From the NCBI GenBank assembly GCA_033060915.1, contig CM065378.1:58023501-58087500 (forward strand): DNA of 64,000 nt, in the 5' to 3' direction. Position 1 is the stretch's first letter; each line of letters begins with the position of its first letter. This document shows, piece after piece, positions 47,663-58,503 of the stretch. The position numbers and the translations under genes are program-made. The stretch comes from Euryodendron excelsum (taxonomy: Eukaryota; Streptophyta; Magnoliopsida; Ericales; Pentaphylacaceae). The notes beneath the pieces were generated by a model. That model was not told the DNA's origin, ran no database searches, and saw only the letters and a program-made list of their open reading frames with translations.

Positions 47663-48384
47663 CTATGATAATGCTAAATCCATGACTAAACAATGCGAAA
47701 GGAAAAGGATTAGAATGGCTTGGCAGACAAAGGAGAGGAAATAATATGGAAGACTTGAAGGGCATAAAAACACACATTTTTCCAACTCATACACCATTAG
47801 CTTTTGCAGAGTTGAGTTGCTAAAGGACTTCACATCATCAATGTCACTTTGAGTGACAAATTGAGATAGGCGATTGAGTGCAGGGTCTATACTTTTCATC
47901 ATGGATAGTAGTCTAATGACCACTACATTTTTAGTTGAAGCAGCGCCCTGAACTACAAGAGCAAGCACTTCCACCTGCTCTTTCCCCAAAGAATACGAAA
48001 TCCTAGCACCAACACTGACTGGGGTGGCAGCCACGAAGAAAGTCACATCTTTCTCCTTTATCGCCCTAGACGGAGTGAGCTTCAGCTTCTTAGAGGGTGG
48101 AGGGAGCAAGCTTCCCCCAAATTGGGCCTTGATTTGATTTTGAGCCAACAATGACTTATTGAATTTCGAGACAAGCAAAACTAGAAGAAAAAGGAAAAGT
48201 AAGGGCAGTTGTGAAAATGACCTACCTCTTTCCCTTTCTTCAGCCAGCTAATTAAGACTTCTGTTGTAGCTCCAACCAAAGCAACTACGCACTTAGGTTC
48301 TCTGAACTCACAAAGTGCGAGTAGTGCTTCACTAGATGTTTTAAGGGGTATGCTTCTGCTATTAACAAATGTAGTTTCTGTCAA
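47663..48384 (-). pseudogene. Two adjacent unrecognised minus-strand frames
   Basis: The upstream frame (48384-48184) begins with ATG (MTETTFVNSRS) and reads 67 residues with ALLALCEFREPKCVVALVGA. The downstream frame (48178-47663) has no ATG start and reads about 170 residues including PPPSKKLKLTPSRAIKEKD. Between them lies a donor-like GAG|GTAGGT and an acceptor-like TTTTTCTTCTAG, but the implied intron would be only about 45 bases and the phase does not fit. The frames are therefore more likely pieces of one broken gene or transposon protein. I do not recognise the family. It lies 0.7 kb beyond the end of the S11 gene on the same strand. Confidence 0.35.
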
Positions 48385-48522
48385 CTACTATCAAACTTTC
48401 AGCGATTTTTCTATTCAAATTCACAGGAGAATTAGCTGTCAAAAATCAAGAGTACAAATTCCTTGACAATAATTACATATATGTAATGAAGAACTTGGCA
48501 TGAAGACACGACTTTAGAGATC

Positions 48523-48566
<44 letters not shown>

Positions 48567-49094
48567 CTGAAGGGGCTCATATTAAAAAAAAATGCTCCAG
48601 ACTCTAGCACAGCAATTTCTTTGTTTCAAATTTACTAACGCAATTGCCAATAGAAGAATCTATTTTGAGGAAGCTCCATCAAATTCTAAGCATTAGCAGC
48701 ATGCAGCAGTTTCCTCCATTAAGTACAATAAAAATCAGGAAATTTTCCCATCACATTCAATCCCTTTTAGTAGATTAAACCAAAGCGGATAACATGATAA
48801 AAAAGTAACAAGAATCGATGCATTTAGAAGTTCAAGCACTAGCAGTAAAAAACAATGTCACAGAAAAGGCATACAAAAGTCTAAATTTACTCATATTGCT
48901 GAACAAAAACATCACAACGAGTTCAAATAGATCATGGTAAGTAGCCTACTAGCCTACTTTCAGCATCTCTTACCATTTATACTTGCTTAGAACCTCTTAT
49001 TTGCTCCATCTGAGTTAATTTTTAACTCCCATCGGACTACAAGCCTCATCCCCAAGTCGAGATAATGCATCCAAGCGAGCTTTGAACTTTCGGT
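48385..49094. other. 3' flank of the S11 gene
   Basis: Non-coding, with a (GA)n microsatellite at about 48528-48562. The part next to 49094 should be the S11 3' untranslated region. Confidence 0.5.
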
Positions 49095-51045
49095 TTATAC
49101 ACGGCGTTTCTTTCGGAGTCGGCATCCATTATGGGGCTTCCGAGTTGTGTCCTCAATGTATACTATGGGATTTTGATCACCTCGAGAATAGGTATAGCCC
49201 TCTCTGAAGCTTGCGATTGCTTGCTTTTTCTTCTTAAAATAAGTAAATCCATTCACTTTCATTACGACAGACTTCAGTCCCAAATTTCTTGCTAATCGAC
49301 CAACATGTTCTGCAGTTGCTTCAGTGGCATATCGAGATAGTTTGGGCCCTCCTTTCATTTCTGACAAACAACCTGAGGAAGCCCCAAGTTTTTTGTTCCC
49401 CTTCGAATCTATCACGGTAACAAAGGTATTGTTGCGAATCAGCTTTACATGGACAATATCTGCATTGTGCTCAACACCATACCACTCAAATTGAGAACCA
49501 CCCACAACGTCCCTTCCGCCTCCCTCTATAATTCCCCTCACAAAATTCATGGATCTAGAATTCCTCACTGTCTCAAACTCCTTCTGACTTGATGAATGTA
49601 CGAAATTCCTAAAACTCAGTGCACAGGGTGGGAAAACACTCTCCTTCACTTTTAAATCCAACTTTGCACCAAAATTTCCCAATATTTGAGGTACAACATT
49701 GAAATTAGCTGCTGCTGCAAGATTGCTATGAAGATGAGAACTGCGCTTCAAGTCCTCCAAACCTGCAAAAGCCACAAAACGTTTCATCACTGACCAATCT
49801 AACACAATTTCCCAACAGAAAACCCAAACCATTAGCATTCGCAAAGGGATTCCTAAGAAACCTCATGAGCATCCTCCCTCGAATGATTTCAGAATATAAA
49901 GGCGGTGAGGTCACAGTCGCATGCCCCATACAAATTGAAACTATCAATATGTTACTTGAACATTCCAAAAGCAGGAATTCATTACAGTGACAACGACTGT
50001 TTAGAAATGATCACAGCCATCTCCAATATGATGGTAATTTGAAACACAATAGAACCATTCTCTTCAATGGCATGCTACATAAAACACACTGTTTTAGAAT
50101 AACAAGGCAGTGAGGTCATGTTCATTAGCCCCAAATAAATTGTAACCATCAACATGTTACTTCCACATTCCAAATGCAGAAATTCAATACAGCGGCCACT
50201 ACCATTTACAAAAAATCACAGCCATCTCAGATACGATGGAAATTTGAAATACAAAAGAACCATTCTCTTCAATAGCTGATTCAAATGCTACATAAAACAC
50301 AGAAAAACTACAAAAATTACAAAGAGCATCCAAAAACACCCCATGAACCACACCTAGCTTCTTGTGGCTTCAACCCTGCCAAAGTCCCATACCGCATTTG
50401 AAAGGACGTATCCGACACATGAACTTAGAAATTATTTATCCAAGTATTTCTTCTGTTTCAAAAGTTTTTCTTGTCATGTAGTTATCTCCTTATTTTTCCT
50501 GTTTCAAAAGCTATTTTTCTTTTAGGAAAAATTATCCAAAATGGGTTGCCTCTACACACTTATTGGCAGCATTTTCAGCATTTAACACCTTATTTGGTAA
50601 CTGAGAAAACAGTGAGAAAGAACAGAAACTAGATACTGGAAAGTTAAGTTCCATCCTGCTTTACCTCAAACCAAATTAAAAGCACAAAGACCATATATAG
50701 CTTTCCCAAGAAAATTTTCGCCGAAATAATGATGAATTGGAAAGAGAGAGATAAAAAAAATAAAAAAAATAAAAAAAAGAAGCAAAAGCCATTCAGGAAA
50801 ACCCAAAGCGCATAAACATACATAGATATGCAAAGAGATAAATAGAGACATAATATTAAACTAAGCATAGACTTGCCTCAAATACCATCGATTTGTGGGA
50901 TTTGAGAGAGAGACTTGACGGACCGATCAGACAAACATAACAGCTCATTGAAATGGCTTTCAGATCTGGGGCTGAAGACTCGAATAGTTTGATTGAGCAA
51001 CCCTGTCCGGCCCAAGAATCGCAGCATGTGTCGGTGAGTGATCAT
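49095..51045 (-). CDS. Mitochondrial ribosomal protein S11 (uS11m)
   Basis: Exons 51045-50886 and 49762-49095, joined by a GT-AG intron in phase 1 (GATG|GTATTT ... TTTTGCAG|GTTTGG), give 275 residues. Residues 1 to about 60 are basic, hydroxylated and acid-poor at the start (MITHRHMLRFLGRTGL), as expected for a mitochondrial presequence. After a variable linker, the S11 domain runs from about 150 to the end: HNADIVHVKLIRNNTFVTVI, then GPKLSRYATEATAEHVGRLA and the basic C-terminus PHNGCRLRKKRRV, which in this family contacts 16S-type rRNA at the platform of the small subunit. In Arabidopsis this nuclear-encoded protein is NFD3. The gene appears intact. Presequence and S11 domain lie on different exons. 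Confidence 0.9.
49885..50290. repeat. Tandem duplication of about 205 bp in the S11 intron
   Basis: Blocks at about 49885-50075 and 50092-50285 share AAGGCRGTGAGGTCA, TATGTTACTTNMACATTCCAAA, ATCACAGCCATCTC and GAACCATTCTCTTCAAT in the same order and spacing. They have diverged by scattered substitutions. The first block overlaps the region just after exon 2 in the intron. Confidence 0.75.
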
Positions 51046-51287
51046 GGCTTAAGGGTTTTCAGATTCAGACGAGAGAGAGACACAGTTTGAAGATGTTTCC
51101 AGAAAGAGGGCGTTTCTAGGGTTTGAACTTTGATATGGTGATGATACGCCTGGTGCGAGATCTAGCCAACTCTTTGTAGGAGCATACATATATAAACAGT
51201 TATACACATTACATGCACATTTTGGACAAAATGTTCACATATCATTATTAAGCAGAAAAAGCTAAGCAAAAGAAAAAGAAATTAACA
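51046..51287. other. Upstream flank of the S11 gene
   Basis: Short flank holding the minus-strand leader and promoter, unassigned in detail. A CTCTCTC-rich stretch on the minus strand (about 51070-51082) is typical of plant leaders. Confidence 0.4.
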
Positions 51288-51663
51288 GCCTATTTGTAAC
51301 TTGAGGAATGAAAGGAAAAAGAAGGGACAATATGTAATTTTCCATTTTTATTCTGTTTGGTTTTGAGTTTGAGAGAGAAAGAGAAAAAAAATAAAAAGAA
51401 AAGAAATAAAGTGATTTCCCATTTCACTTTCGTTTAGTTTTCTTTTTACTGCTGTCATTAACATTAATCTTACTATTTTCTTTTTTCTTTCCTTTGCATT
51501 TGAAACAAGGTAAAATTATTTACTTTCTAATTTCCTTTTTTTTTTTTCCATAAAACCAAGCAGAGGTGAGTAATTATTTTCGGTGCAATTTGTTCTTTTT
51601 AATTTTTATTTTTCTCTTATTTCCAATTTTTCTCTTTTTCTTCTACAAGTTCTAAACAGACCT
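51288..51663. mobile_element. Foldback MITE, GYCTRTTTRDAACTTG family
   Basis: The left end AGCCTATTTGTAACTTGAGG and the right end, read in inverse as AGGTCTGTTTAGAACTTGTA, are imperfect inverted repeats. A GA-rich left arm (GAGAGAAAGAGAAAA) and a TC-rich right arm would pair. Relatives lie at 52400-52602 and 63189-63573. Non-coding. Confidence 0.55.
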
Positions 51664-52399
51664 CAAAGAAAGAGGAAAAAACTGATGGGAAGGTAGTGCA
51701 CTTTTAAATAATACTTTCTTTATAATTTATATTTAGCATATTTTTTATGAATTCTCAACTGTAAAACTTAAATTTTTTATAGCTAGTACTATGGTACCAC
51801 TGAAAATCTGTTCAAATGAAGAGTTGGTTAAATGAGAAAAATGAAAGTGATATCGTTAACTTAAAGTATTCTTATAAGATATTTTATTATGGTATTTTCA
51901 GGAACAAAAGAGAAACAATCCAAAGAAGGAAAGAAAAATTAAAATTTCCATTTAATATTATCAAACTCTCTATCAACTAACAAATTGTACCCCATATAAG
52001 TGGTTCATGTGTGTTTGATAATAACATATAATTACCTACCATTTAAGAATTGACTAAAAATCGGTCTTAATTTTAAATTAAATAAACTTAATGTATTGCT
52101 AAATGTTCAAAATGCTCAGTGAAGAATAATTTTCATTTCACTCTCATTTAACATATTTGTCTAAATTTTTTATTGAAAATTAAAAATATTAAATATTTTT
52201 TATTAAAAATTGGGATTTTTACAAGAAAAATATAGAAATATGTTTATTTTACTAATGTTATAACATTTTTAAAAAATTACCAATGTAGCATGTAAACTCA
52301 TTTTCTCCTTTTCAAAAAACATCTTCACTATGTTGCCTCATAAGAGAACGCTACTTAAGCATTGTCTCGCAAGAGAACACTACTTTAACAGTCTTTTTA
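51664..52399. other. AT-rich intergenic DNA, nothing recognised
   Basis: Short frames and A/T tracts only. Confidence 0.5.
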
Positions 52400-52602
52400 A
52401 AACTTGGGAGAGGAGAGGGGAGGGGAGGGGAGGGGAGGGGAGGGGAGGGGAAGGAAAGAGAAAGGAAAGGAAAGAGAAAATGAAGGAAATTTATATTCCC
52501 TTTCTTATTTGGTTTTGTAAAGAAAATGAAAGGATAGTGAAAGGTAGAAAGAGAGAGAATAATTTGAAATTTCCTCTTCTCTTCCTTCCCTTCTCCCAAG
52601 CA
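52400..52602. mobile_element. Foldback MITE relative with (GGGGA)n expansion
   Basis: It opens with AACTTGGGAGAGGAGAGGGG and closes with CCTTCCCTTCTCCCAAG, an inverse match. The left arm contains about eight copies of the pentamer GGGGA at about 52412-52450. It appears to be a shorter member of the foldback family at 51288 and 63189. Confidence 0.5.
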
Positions 52603-52641
52603 CTATGTAATTGTGTAGAACATTGAGGATTAGAATAAGGC

Positions 52642-53035
52642 TAAGGTTGTAAATGAGCCGAGCAAGAAGTGAAGTATTCAATTTTTGCTTTTAAACTTAT
52701 TGACCTTCAAAATGTGTTCATGGCTTATGCCATTAGAGTGAGTGCCCTTTACTAGTATAATAGAAAGTAAAGGCTCCAAGCGTTGCTCCTTCGACTAATT
52801 GTTCGCATCGGATTGATCTTAGGTTCTGTTTAATATCGAGCAGCTCTCAAACAAATTGAGTCAATCACACACCGAGCTCAAGTAGCGGTCTTCAGTGCAT
52901 GCGATTTTATTGAGTTGAGCTCGTGTAGAGCTCCTAAAATTAATGAGTTTTAACATGTGTTTAATTTTGACTTAATTATATAGCAAGCTATTCTCAAGTG
53001 AACCTTTTATTGAGTCGAGCTCTACCAGCTTGGTA
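52642..53035. mobile_element. Truncated relative of the TAGGGCTGTAAA hAT MITE
   Basis: The left end TAAGGTTGTAAATGAGCCGAGC matches the terminus of the MITE at 46719-47073, and the body has GAGCTC/GAGTCGAGC words. No matching right terminus or target duplication is visible, so the right boundary is uncertain. Confidence 0.35.
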
Positions 53036-54316
53036 GGTTTAAGGGGGAAAAAATCAATTGCATATCTAAAACAAAAACCAAAACAAAAAAAATATAGGTG
53101 TTGGCTAGCAAAAAATTTTGTTTTTGGGTAATACACAATAGTGTGCACACAACTTGGGTTCCAACATGTTCTGGCGGGGTGTAGTGTGGATGATGCATTT
53201 GAAAATGTTATAGTTTTATGTGTTTAGACCTTTGACAATTTTATGTGTCCTCAAACTGACTGCTATCATTACCCAATATGAAAATACAGCAGCTGACTGC
53301 ATCAAAGAACTACATAAGCTGACTACATAAGGCTGAAATTTAAAACATGAAGAGCAGCAAATTAAGAGGAATAATTTAAGGTTGTAGACAACAAACAAAA
53401 ATTAAGAAATGGAGCACATGGGATGGCACAGATCAAATTTAAAATGAATAGAAACCCTAGATAGACAATTAAAAGAAATTCAAAGGTTCAGAACAAACAT
53501 ACCAGACGGATCGATTGAAGAAGAGGAGGTTCTGTGGCCTTCTCGAGCTAGACCTTGACGTTGTGTCCTCGGGTTCTTCTCAGGGACTCGAACAAGAAAG
53601 TGACAGAGAGAGAGAGAGAGAGAGAAGGGAGAGTGAGAGAGTGACTGAGCGAGAGAGAGAGACGACTGAGCAGAGCGAGAGAGAGAGAGAAGAGCGAGAG
53701 AGAGATGGAGATCGCGGTGTTTCTTTTCGCTTCTCTCTCTTAGAAATACTAAAAGAAATACATAATAAAATAAACGTTATTTTAAAATATATTTTTATTA
53801 AAAACGAGTTTAAAATGACGTTTAATTTGATTACTAAATTAAGTTGAATCAGTACTCAATTAAAAAATAAGTTAAAAATATACCTTTGTCAAGAAAAAAA
53901 GCCAATTCAATTTTTGTTTGTTAATAAGCAGTTAGAATCATTACTGTTGACATTATACTACAAGACATTGGTGTATAATCTGTCTAATCTCTATTCCAAC
54001 GTATTAGATAAAATAATTCAAGTTTAAATTCAAAATCAAGTGATTAGTTGGGCAACATGGGTTTACATTTTGTTTTCCTCGTAATCCTATGCTTAGTGTT
54101 TGGAAAGCCGGTAGCAATTTTACGTTAAAACTTAGGTAATGTGGTAACGCGCTTAACAGTGATTATGCTAATAGCAACATCTCTAATTCTCGATGCTAAT
54201 TAACTAAAGTGTTTTCCCACCCAATTCCATTGATTCCATGACTTAGTTTGCTTTCATACTTTTTTCAAACAAGCAGGTTGTTGCTTGCTTATTTCTTACG
54301 ATACCTGCAAAATTAT
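53036..54316. other. Intergenic DNA with a GA-rich patch
   Basis: Between about 53595 and 53715 the plus strand is a dense GA microsatellite. Just left of it, the minus strand has a possible leader-like segment ending in GTATGTTTG, a good donor (about 53494-53502), which might be a captured or unannotated first exon. No protein-coding signature was confirmed. Confidence 0.4.
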
Positions 54317-56059
54317 CTCCCAACTAGGTTTGTCAATGGGCCGAATCTGGACCAGATCCAAAAGATTCAGATCCAGATCTAGATCTGGTAAATTACAGAT
54401 CCGATCCAGATCCGAATTTGATGGTTTGAAATTTTCAGATTCAGATCTGGCCTATTAACAATAGGGTCTGACTCGATTACCTGACAAGATCTAATTTTTT
54501 TATTTTTTATTTTTTATTTTAAGCTTTGCTTTGGTTTGCTATTATTCTACTTTCTATTCTAGCATAATTTTTTTTTTTAAAAACCATAGCAAGATGTAAA
54601 AAATGTACATGCCTTCAACCCAAGAATCATGTAAAATCCACATTTGTCTGCAATTTCACTAGACCACTCACTTGTAGACTTGTCAAGCCAAACTTTAAAA
54701 TTAACTTAAACTTAGTTTAAAAAAGCTGATTGAACGAGCTATTAAAGAGCCAAATATGAGTCGCTTAATTTATTTTATAGCTCTAAATAAGGGGTTAAAC
54801 ACTGCACAAGCCTCTCCAATTTATCGGACTAGGTAGACTGTAGAACTGCCAGTCTTTCCAAAGATTGGAATAACTCCTTTAAGGCCCAAGACAGGTGGAA
54901 GGAAACTCATGTGCTCCATGAGTTTATTTCTCCAAATCAATCATAGCAAATTTGTATGAAATTAAGGGAAACAAGCTGAATTAAAGGATCCAAATATGAT
55001 TGACAGCACAATCAGGCATAGAAGATTTGGTCGTCAGCCAGACAAAGAACCATAAAACCAGAGTCACTAAACATATGAGAAATGTCACAGTAGCATCATT
55101 TTACTAATATACTATAACTAGAGTAACATTTGTAATTAGTTATGGATAAGGTAAAGAAACATCAGACAACTTGTTTCAGGAAAACAAGATTGGTCCAAGA
55201 TAGCTAAAGTCCTTGCCCTTCTTAAAAGCCCAGAAAGTGTACCCAGTCAAGGAAGCTACCACAGTTGATGTCAAAATTAAGGCTTCAAGCACAATTTTTC
55301 TTGTGAACACCCAATGCAAAAAGATATCAAACAGTATATTGTGAATCATCAAGCAGTCAACATTTCACCATCAAAATTTCAGAAGTTGGGAAGAAATGAC
55401 AAACTATCTGTGTTGGCGTAGCTTACACCAACAGTGAGACTCAGGCAAAGTGTAAAAGGTCCAAGGATAATCAAGTTCAGTGGATGACTCTGTTGATACA
55501 CATACAAGGCAGTCAAGAAGAACTCAGGCAATATGTGATCTCACTATTTTTCAATATTTTAATAGAAGCATTTGTCACCATGGCAGTCAAGAAGAACTCA
55601 GGCAATATATCTATAATGATTATCTGTAAAAATGAAGTTATAGTATGCCACACTAACGCAAACAAAAAGACACTTATTCTAGTACAGAGCTTCTCTTGAT
55701 GCAAAATTCTCAATAACAAAAGGAAACTGTTGCTTTTGTTCTTGGTTTTGGAGAGAGAATAGAAACTTATTTTGATCACCATAAAGGAAGAGGACTCATC
55801 ATAGAGAAAAGAAGAAAGAAAAATATAGAAAAATAGTGAGATCACATATAAAATGAGGAATAAGAATTGGAGAAAAACAAACAGACAACTGTCAATGCGG
55901 GGTTAGTGAATTTTGCAAAAAAACTTTAACATGATTATAGCCCTACTAGTTAAAATTTTGGTATCTTAATTATTTGGCCTGGGAGATCAAGGAACAATTA
56001 CTGGCCTTCAAAATATCAACCAACAATTAATCTTTTTTTTTTTTCATAAGTAAAAATTA

Positions 56060-56345
56060 TATTAGACGACCAGCATTAAAAGGGGTGAATCCTATGTTCG
56101 AAGCCAACCAAAGGCAAGCTATTATCTACTGGCATGTTCCACTCATCCAAAAAATCAACAAAAGAAGAAAACTAAAGGAAACATCTTTTCTCAACCACAA
56201 AAAAAGTTAAAAGAGAATAATTCTCTTTAAGCAATGAACTGAATTCTCAACTCCTTCGAAAGCTCTAGGATTTCTTTCCCACCATATGGACCACAAAACA
56301 CCATTGAGTATATTAGAGGCTGTGAGGTGTAAATACATCTGAATA
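56060..56345 (-). pseudogene. LINE-type ORF2 tail remnant inside the hAT-like element
   Basis: The minus strand reads ILNGVLWSIWWERNPRAF then EGVENSVHCLKRIILF before a stop. This resembles the Trp-rich segment near the C-terminus of plant non-LTR retrotransposon ORF2 proteins. It is short and isolated, so it was either captured by the element or inserted into it and then truncated. Confidence 0.6.
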
Positions 56346-56950
56346 AACTCTTAAGAATTTCCATGGCCCTGGTGTCTCGTTGAATTTTATATGGGATGAG
56401 AATTTTTCAATGTTTTTATTCATTTGACAGGGTAATATGAATTCATTAGAGATCTCCGTTTACCCTTCTGTTGATATTTTGCTATCAGGAGTATATTCAC
56501 TTGCTTTAAGATAATTTTATGATTATGAGACAAGTAGAAATTACAAGAGAAAGTTACAGGGGTAGCATCCCAAAGAACTAGCACTTATGATCAGCTAAGA
56601 AGGAAAAGTTTGTAGGATTTGAAAGAGCAACTAATGAAGTGTGACAGTGTGTAGCATTGTATAGAATGGAGATGACCTGTGGGGAACATCTGGTTGATGT
56701 AGTCCAAAGCACTCGACTTATCCATTGCCCTTCAAAGAAACCAAAAATTTGAGATCCTAGCTCTCTCTTACCCAAGGAACTAAGCCAAAACTTTTCGATT
56801 TCAGTGGAAACAGACACGAATCCGAGGCTTCATGTCGTAATTCCATGCCTTCCATCGAATCAATGACATTTCTGCGAAACAACATGACAGGTCAAAGCAT
56901 CATAGTGAATCTGACAAACCCCTTGAATTGTCAAAAAGAAAACTGATTCA

Positions 56951-57026
56951 GTGCAGACAATCAGACGACAAATCAATTAATTTTTTTCCAAAAAAATTAA
57001 TTGATTTCAACAGAGATTGTCTGCAC
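56951..57026. repeat. Near-perfect hairpin
   Basis: An 18-bp perfect inverted repeat (AAATCAATTAATTTTTTT, 56970-56987, with its complement at 56990-57007) is separated by only two bases. A second perfect 12-bp pair, GTGCAGACAATC (56951-56962) with GATTGTCTGCAC (57015-57026), sits outside it. Confidence 0.85.
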
Positions 57027-57103
57027 CAGTGCTCCTAGCCATCAAATCTGGGAAAAAATTAATGGAAAAAACAAGAGAAAAAGATATAAAATAGGAAGGG
57101 AAG

Positions 57104-57107
<4 letters not shown>

Positions 57108-57152
<45 letters not shown>
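57108..57152 (+). repeat. (GA)n microsatellite
   Basis: An uninterrupted GA dinucleotide run within the hAT-like element. Confidence 0.9.
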
Positions 57153-57155
<3 letters not shown>

Positions 57156-57695
57156 AACTATTAAGAGGCTAACGTGCAATTGGATTTGGGTCTTCGGAGC
57201 ATTTGGTAGCGGCGGGGATTGAATCGGTCGTTCGTCTCTAACTCCTTCAGGTCTGGTCATCAATAGTGGATTTTTGAGGGTTTTGTTGTCGACATCAGAG
57301 ATGGGAGAGCGAGGCAGAGGCAGAGGCAGAGGACAGAGAGCAGAAAGAGGTGCGCGAGAGAGAGATTAGGGTTCCGAAATTGATTTTGTTACTTTTTGCG
57401 GATCAAGTCTCTATCGGGTTTAATCATATCCGGTTCAATAGCAAATGAATCTGATGGATCTGAGCTTCATCGGATCTGTTATCGGATCTGGACAATTGAA
57501 TTGGATTTTACCGGATCAGATTTGGATCGAATCCGGATCAGATTCAGTCCATTAACAGACCTACTCCCAACTAAACAATGGCAACTCCATCAGCAATGAT
57601 TTCAGAGGATCTGACCAGAGTCTGGCTCTAGGAACCACCACAAAAGCACTCATGTATCGGGTGCACAATCCTGCTCCTATGAAATGTTAAAAAAA

Positions 57696-57926
57696 TGCCT
57701 TAAGGAAATTAATGCAAAAAGCTTAAAGCCTAACCAAGTATAGGATTGCCTAACCAAGCATAGGATTGTACATAGCGAGTCAATCTTAAATGAACTTTTG
57801 GCGAGCCAAGCACAAGTGAGCTCAAGTAGTTTTAGATTATTTACGTAGTAAGTCAATCTTAAATAAGCCTTTAACGAGCCGAGCACGAGTGAACTTGAGT
57901 AGTCTGGTTCGTTTTACAACCCTACA
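57696..57926. repeat. Duplicated GAGCC-type repeat, MITE related
   Basis: A unit GCCTAACCAAGYATAGGATTG occurs twice in a row (about 57728-57768). A block of about 85 bases with GTCAATCTTAAATRARC and CGAGCCRAGCACRAGTGA also occurs twice. The right end GTTTTACAACCCTA matches the terminus of the hAT MITE at 46719-47073. A matching left terminus was not found. Confidence 0.55.
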
Positions 57927-58432
57927 CAAAAAATATAAAATTAGGCTAAACCATTCTGTGCTGGTTCATTTCCATAATTTTTTTTCCCAGTGATCCAGGA
58001 ATTTGTGACTTGTGTATGATTTTCTTAACAGAAATTTAGTCCATGCCTTTCAAGGTTGGACCAACCCAACCAGCAATTTCCATATCCCTGAATTGCCAGA
58101 GCAAGAACATGAGGGGCATGCTTTTGTTTTCAAGCTGAACAAAAACTGAGGTAATAAAATCTGCCCAGCATTTAAATGTCTCCAAATTATCTATTGCCGT
58201 ATTTTAAAGAAATAATCAATCCATATGAAAAGTCCCATTCTCTGCCCACACAGCCAAATGAAACACTTGCATCATATGCAGCAAAGAAATAAAGAAGCCA
58301 TTGAAAGAGAAGTCCTAATCTCTGAACACAGACTAACCTAGCTCAAGTAGGCAACAATAGCTAGACATGGTTATTGCATCAATGCTGCCATTTCCATTTA
58401 CTATTGGATTACATGCGTGAACGCAAGTTCAC

Positions 58433-58503
<71 letters not shown>

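Larger units (their letters stand above)
54325..57563. mobile_element. 3.24-kb hAT-like element without visible transposase
   Basis: The left end TAGGTTTGTCAATGGGCC and the right end, read in inverse as TAGGTCTGTTAATGGACT, are inverted repeats. Both are followed by subterminal arrays of GATCCGGAT/AGATCCAGAT-type words. The 8-bp sequence ctcccaac flanks both ends exactly (54317-54324 and 57564-57571). Known hAT elements have 8-bp duplications and such subterminal motif arrays. No hAT transposase domain (DDE or hATC) was recognised in any frame, so the element is probably non-autonomous. It carries a LINE remnant at about 56060-56345, a hairpin at 56951-57026 and GA-rich leader-like sequence at 57100-57370. 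Confidence 0.85.

Noticed and set aside
48181..48228. A 45-base intron joining the two unrecognised frames
   Set aside because: Shorter than normal plant introns, and the phase from GAG|GTAGGT does not keep the downstream frame open.
52330..52626. Plus- and minus-strand Gly/Glu- or Pro/Ser-rich frames
   Set aside because: They are translations of the GGGGA array in a foldback MITE.
53515..53847. 110-codon Arg/Glu-rich frame
   Set aside because: It is a translation of GA dinucleotide repeats.
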